Origin: JAICKM01 sp050998805
GTDB lineage: Bacteria > Chloroflexota > Chloroflexia > QHBQ01 > JAICKM01
Length of the DNA stretch: 64,000 nt
NCBI GenBank assembly: GCA_050998805.1
Contig: JBPCPV010000040.1
Coordinates: 1 to 64,000 of the forward strand
Direction: 5' to 3'
The notes below the pieces were generated by a model that was given only the letters and a program-made list of their open reading frames with translations, was not told the origin of the DNA and did not search any database. Of this stretch, positions 63,539 to 64,000 are shown in pieces. Every line of letters starts with the position of its first letter. Within the stretch, counting starts at the first letter, position 1. The translations under genes and the position numbers were made by a program.

Positions 63539-64000
63539 GTATGGACGACAAAATTAAGCCCATATCGAGCGCGGTAAAGGCGAAGCCTGCCGTTGCCCCT
63601 GTGCCCGTGCCTGCACCCCGCCCCAGGCGCAAGAAGGCCGCGCCTCCTCCTCCGACGGCGCGGCAGGCGTTGCGCGCGTTAGGAGACGAGATACGTGCGT
63701 CACGGGCGCGGGCGCGCGCCACCCAGAGGGTCGGCTGGGGCCTGTTCCGCGACGATGTGCGCCGTGGGCGGATCATTGACCTGGCTGGGCTGGCCCTACT
63801 GGTCGCCGTCGCCGTCTCCATTGCCGCCTCGCCCGATTACCAGGTGCAGCAAGTAACCGTCGTCAACGCGAAGGCGATAACCAGCGAGCAGGCCGCCCGC
63901 ATAACCGGGATAATCGGCACAAACATCTTTATGGTGGACCCCGCGCAGGTCGCCACGCGGCTGCGGCAATCGCCATTCGTCAAAGGCGCAACGGTCGAGA
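63535..64000 (+). CDS. ftsQ: Cell-division protein FtsQ (3' partial)
   Basis: The start overlaps the ddl stop (ATGA); a second ATG at 63541 is possible. The visible part has a long Pro/Arg/Lys-rich cytoplasmic tail (about 80 residues), a TM helix (IIDLAGLALLVAVAVSIAAS) and a POTRA domain (YQVQQVTVVNAKAITSEQAARITGI, GTNIFMVDPAQVATRLRQSPFVKGATVE), which defines FtsQ/DivIB. It continues past the window. Confidence 0.93.
   Translation, partial: MSMDDKIKPISSAVKAKPAVAPVPVPAPRPRRKKAAPPPPTARQALRALGDEIRASRARARATQRVGWGLFRDDVRRGRIIDLAGLALLVAVAVSIAASPDYQVQQVTVVNAKAITSEQAARITGIIGTNIFMVDPAQVATRLRQSPFVKGATVE

Overview
The window reads as a GC-rich bacterial chromosome, most probably Chloroflexota. This rests on several things. 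The SLH-domain proteins have the repeat style FSDVH..DYFY..V.YLYC.G..SGYSDGTFRPY, which I associate with that phylum. One propeller protein has a C-terminal domain I know mainly from Chloroflexota. Peptidoglycan synthesis genes are present, and many promoters have the -10 box only 5-10 bases from the start codon, suggesting leaderless mRNAs. The phylum assignment is an inference; no rRNA lies in the window.

Layout. 0-2.7 kb: the end of a Kelch/SLH surface protein, convergent with an HU-like gene. 2.7-9.6 kb: TPR proteins, an uncharacterised Cys-motif protein, a DinB-like protein, then a tightly overlapping trio of two TPR paralogues and an Hsp90 fused to a deoxyribosyltransferase/TIR-like domain. 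9.7-18.6 kb: Mn-type SOD, PEP carboxykinase with a structured leader, a TPR protein, DUF4331 and SLH envelope proteins, an M19 dipeptidase and an alpha/beta hydrolase. 18.8-27.0 kb: polytopic membrane proteins, two methyltransferases, a TolB-like propeller protein and tgt. 27.0-27.7 kb: a gene-free, repeat-rich stretch. 27.7-33.4 kb: a metal/redox island (ArsR, CDF transporter, CDF-like protein, BlaI, M56 protease, a J-like/cupredoxin membrane protein, a TlpA-like thioredoxin). 33.4-45.5 kb: a metallo-hydrolase, PIG-L deacetylase, recJ, amidohydrolase, SCP2-like protein, UGT-type glycosyltransferase, mfd, anti-sigma/sigma pair and tRNA-Leu(CAA). 45.5-48 kb: a probable restriction-modification pair of lower GC, between the tRNA and accA. 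48-50 kb: accDA and a tiny YqaE/Pmp3 protein. 50.2-64 kb: the division and cell-wall (dcw) cluster from mraZ to ftsQ, lacking murE and murG.

The most exciting signal is at 32711-32713. The reading frame of the J-like/cupredoxin protein meets an in-frame TGA where this cupredoxin family has a conserved Cys. The frame then continues for 51 sense codons of good cupredoxin sequence to a TAG lying 3 bases before the next gene. A hairpin 20 bases downstream of the TGA carries the apical loop AGGTCT, the same loop as the E. coli fdhF selenocysteine insertion element. I therefore annotate a candidate selenocysteine-containing cupredoxin, part of a metal/thiol island.

Second are genome-wide repeat habits. 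Intergenic heptamer tracts keep a strict 7-base phase while the unit drifts. A dispersed ~30-base element, read as HSERSEES or EILRCAQNDS when translated, occurs singly and as an inverted pair, and has been absorbed into the ends of neighbouring genes. Third is the TPR-TPR-Hsp90 fusion operon, which has the architecture of a stress or conflict module.
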